A stretch of DNA of 7,378 bases from an uncultured Lachnoanaerobaculum sp. (GTDB lineage Bacteria; Bacillota; Clostridia; Lachnospirales; Lachnospiraceae), in assembly GCA_938041725.1 (NCBI GenBank), contig CALISX010000425.1, forward strand, positions 1 through 7,378, written 5' to 3'. Numbering within the stretch: the stretch's first letter is position 1; each line of letters begins with the position of its first letter. The notes beneath the pieces were generated by a model. The model worked only from the letters and a program-made list of their open reading frames with translations. It had not been told where the DNA came from and did not search any database. A program made the position numbers and the translations under genes. This document shows positions 6,423 to 7,378 of the stretch, piece by piece.

Positions 6423-7378
6423 ATGAAAAAGATTCTAAACCTTCCGGAGGAGTATACCCAGGATATGCTCAAGGGAATTTATGCAGCCCATGGGGATCAG
6501 GTAAAGTATGCGGCAGGGGATCTCCACTGTTACTGTACCGCCATTCCCCATCCCGGCAAGGTGTCCATTATCACCGGCGGAGGCACCGGCCATCTTCCCC
6601 TGTTTTTGGGTTATGTGGGAGAGGGGCTTTTAGACGGCTGCGGCGTGGGAAATGTATTTCAGTCCCCCTCCCCGGAGCAGATCTATGAGATCTCCAAGGA
6701 GGTGCATAATGGGGAGGGTATTTTATACCTTTACGGCAATTATTCCGGGGATATTATGACCTTTGATATGGCAGCGGAAATGTGCGATATGGATGATATT
6801 CCCACCATGAGCATTGTGGGGGCGGATGATGTAAATTCCGGAGAACCCCAGGTGCGCCGGGGAGTGGCAGGGATTTATTATATGTATAAGGCAGCCGGAG
6901 CCAAGGCTTCTTTGGGAGGCAGCCTCCAGGAGGTGCGGGAGGCGGCCCAGCTTGCCAAGGACAATACCCGCACCGTGGGATTTGCCCTGACCCCCTGTAT
7001 TATTCCGGAAAAGGGCAGGCCCAATTTTACCCTGGGAGAAAATGAGATGGCCATGGGCATGGGCATCCATGGAGAACCGGGTATCTGGAACGGCCCTGTG
7101 AAAAGTGCCAAAGAAATCGCCAGGGAGTCGGTGGATACCATTTTAAAGGATATGGAGATTCTCCCTGGAGAAGAGGTGGCCGTACTGGTGAATGGTCTGG
7201 GGGCCACCTCCCTGGAGGAATTGTATATCTTTTATGCTGATGTAAAGGAGATTCTGGAGGAAAAAAAGATTTCTGTATACGAGGTCAAGGTGGGAGAGTA
7301 TGCCACCTCCATGGAAATGGCCGGGGCCTCCCTCAGCATTTGCAAACTGAATGGGGAATTAAAGGCTTACCTGGATTA
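6423..7378 (+). CDS. dhaK: Dihydroxyacetone kinase subunit DhaK-like protein, 3' end outside the window
   Basis: The reading frame runs from ATG 6423 to the right edge without a stop, giving 318 residues. A DhaK subunit is about 330-360, so little may be missing unless it is fused to a DhaL domain beyond the edge. DhaK binds dihydroxyacetone covalently and passes it to the phosphoryl-donating DhaL subunit or domain. Visible motifs are GGGTGHLP (52-59) with His57, a GNVFQSPSP segment (76-84), GNYSGD (105-110) with Asp110, and GIHGEPG (214-220) with His216, matching the His56, Asp109 and hemiaminal-forming His218 of E. coli DhaK. VNGLGATSLEELY near the end also fits. The Glu usual after GH in GGGSGHEP is Leu58, which suggests a subfamily that may use another short ketose such as an erythrulose. 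GAGGAG at 6411-6416 sets the start. The 46-base gap before it (6377-6422) holds no convincing terminator, so it is probably part of the same operon. Confidence 0.88.
   Translation, partial: MKKILNLPEEYTQDMLKGIYAAHGDQVKYAAGDLHCYCTAIPHPGKVSIITGGGTGHLPLFLGYVGEGLLDGCGVGNVFQSPSPEQIYEISKEVHNGEGILYLYGNYSGDIMTFDMAAEMCDMDDIPTMSIVGADDVNSGEPQVRRGVAGIYYMYKAAGAKASLGGSLQEVREAAQLAKDNTRTVGFALTPCIIPEKGRPNFTLGENEMAMGMGIHGEPGIWNGPVKSAKEIARESVDTILKDMEILPGEEVAVLVNGLGATSLEELYIFYADVKEILEEKKISVYEVKVGEYATSMEMAGASLSICKLNGELKAYLD

Noticed and set aside
79..7378. An AI-2 (Lsr) uptake and processing operon
   Set aside because: The layout of importer plus sugar kinase is superficially similar, but the kinase has MtnK motifs rather than the FGGY type of LsrK. 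There is one permease rather than LsrC and LsrD, and no LsrF or LsrG is seen.
1..7378. CRISPR arrays, tRNA or rRNA genes, insertion sequences, phage or defence genes
   Set aside because: No regularly spaced repeats, transposase motifs, terminal inverted repeats or RNA-gene signatures were seen. The window is occupied by ordinary metabolic and transport genes.

Overview
The window is one co-directional gene cluster on the + strand. It encodes a complete sugar-type ABC importer followed by three enzymes of carbohydrate and nucleoside-sugar metabolism. In order these are a lipoprotein substrate-binding protein (79-1284), a double-domain ABC ATPase (1495-3030), a single permease (3039-4022), an MtnK-family 5-methylthioribose kinase-like protein (4038-5261), an MtnA-family aldose-1-phosphate/ketose-1-phosphate isomerase (5270-6376), and the first 318 codons of a DhaK-type dihydroxyacetone kinase subunit (6423 to the right edge, running out of the window). 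Strong AGGAGG ribosome binding sites, a lipobox-bearing binding protein, frequent AGG/AGA arginine codons and moderate GC suggest a Gram-positive anaerobe of the Clostridia, probably Lachnospiraceae-like. That placement is inference from style, not from a marker gene.

Layout: bases 1-78 hold the upstream edge and a strong ribosome binding site; no convincing promoter is visible. The only sizeable non-coding stretch is 1285-1494 (210 bases), between the binding-protein gene and the ATPase gene. It holds a long-range inverted repeat, a compact GC-rich hairpin and a larger hairpin followed by a short T-rich run, which look like an attenuator or mRNA-processing element. From 1495 on, genes are packed 8, 15, 8 and 46 bases apart, so they are very likely one transcript.

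How the genes may work together: the importer brings in a pentose-like sugar. The MtnK-like kinase phosphorylates the anomeric hydroxyl to give an aldose 1-phosphate, and the MtnA-like isomerase converts that to the ketose 1-phosphate. In the known methylthioribose and 5-deoxyribose salvage routes a class II aldolase then makes dihydroxyacetone phosphate plus an aldehyde. No aldolase or MtnBCD-type methionine-salvage gene is present here; a DhaK-type kinase with a variant substrate motif follows instead. An importer dedicated to an MtnK/MtnA pair and linked to a DhaK-type kinase is the most interesting aspect of the window. The likely substrates are 5-methylthioribose, 5-deoxyribose or another C1-phosphorylated pentose, and the sequence alone cannot decide among them.
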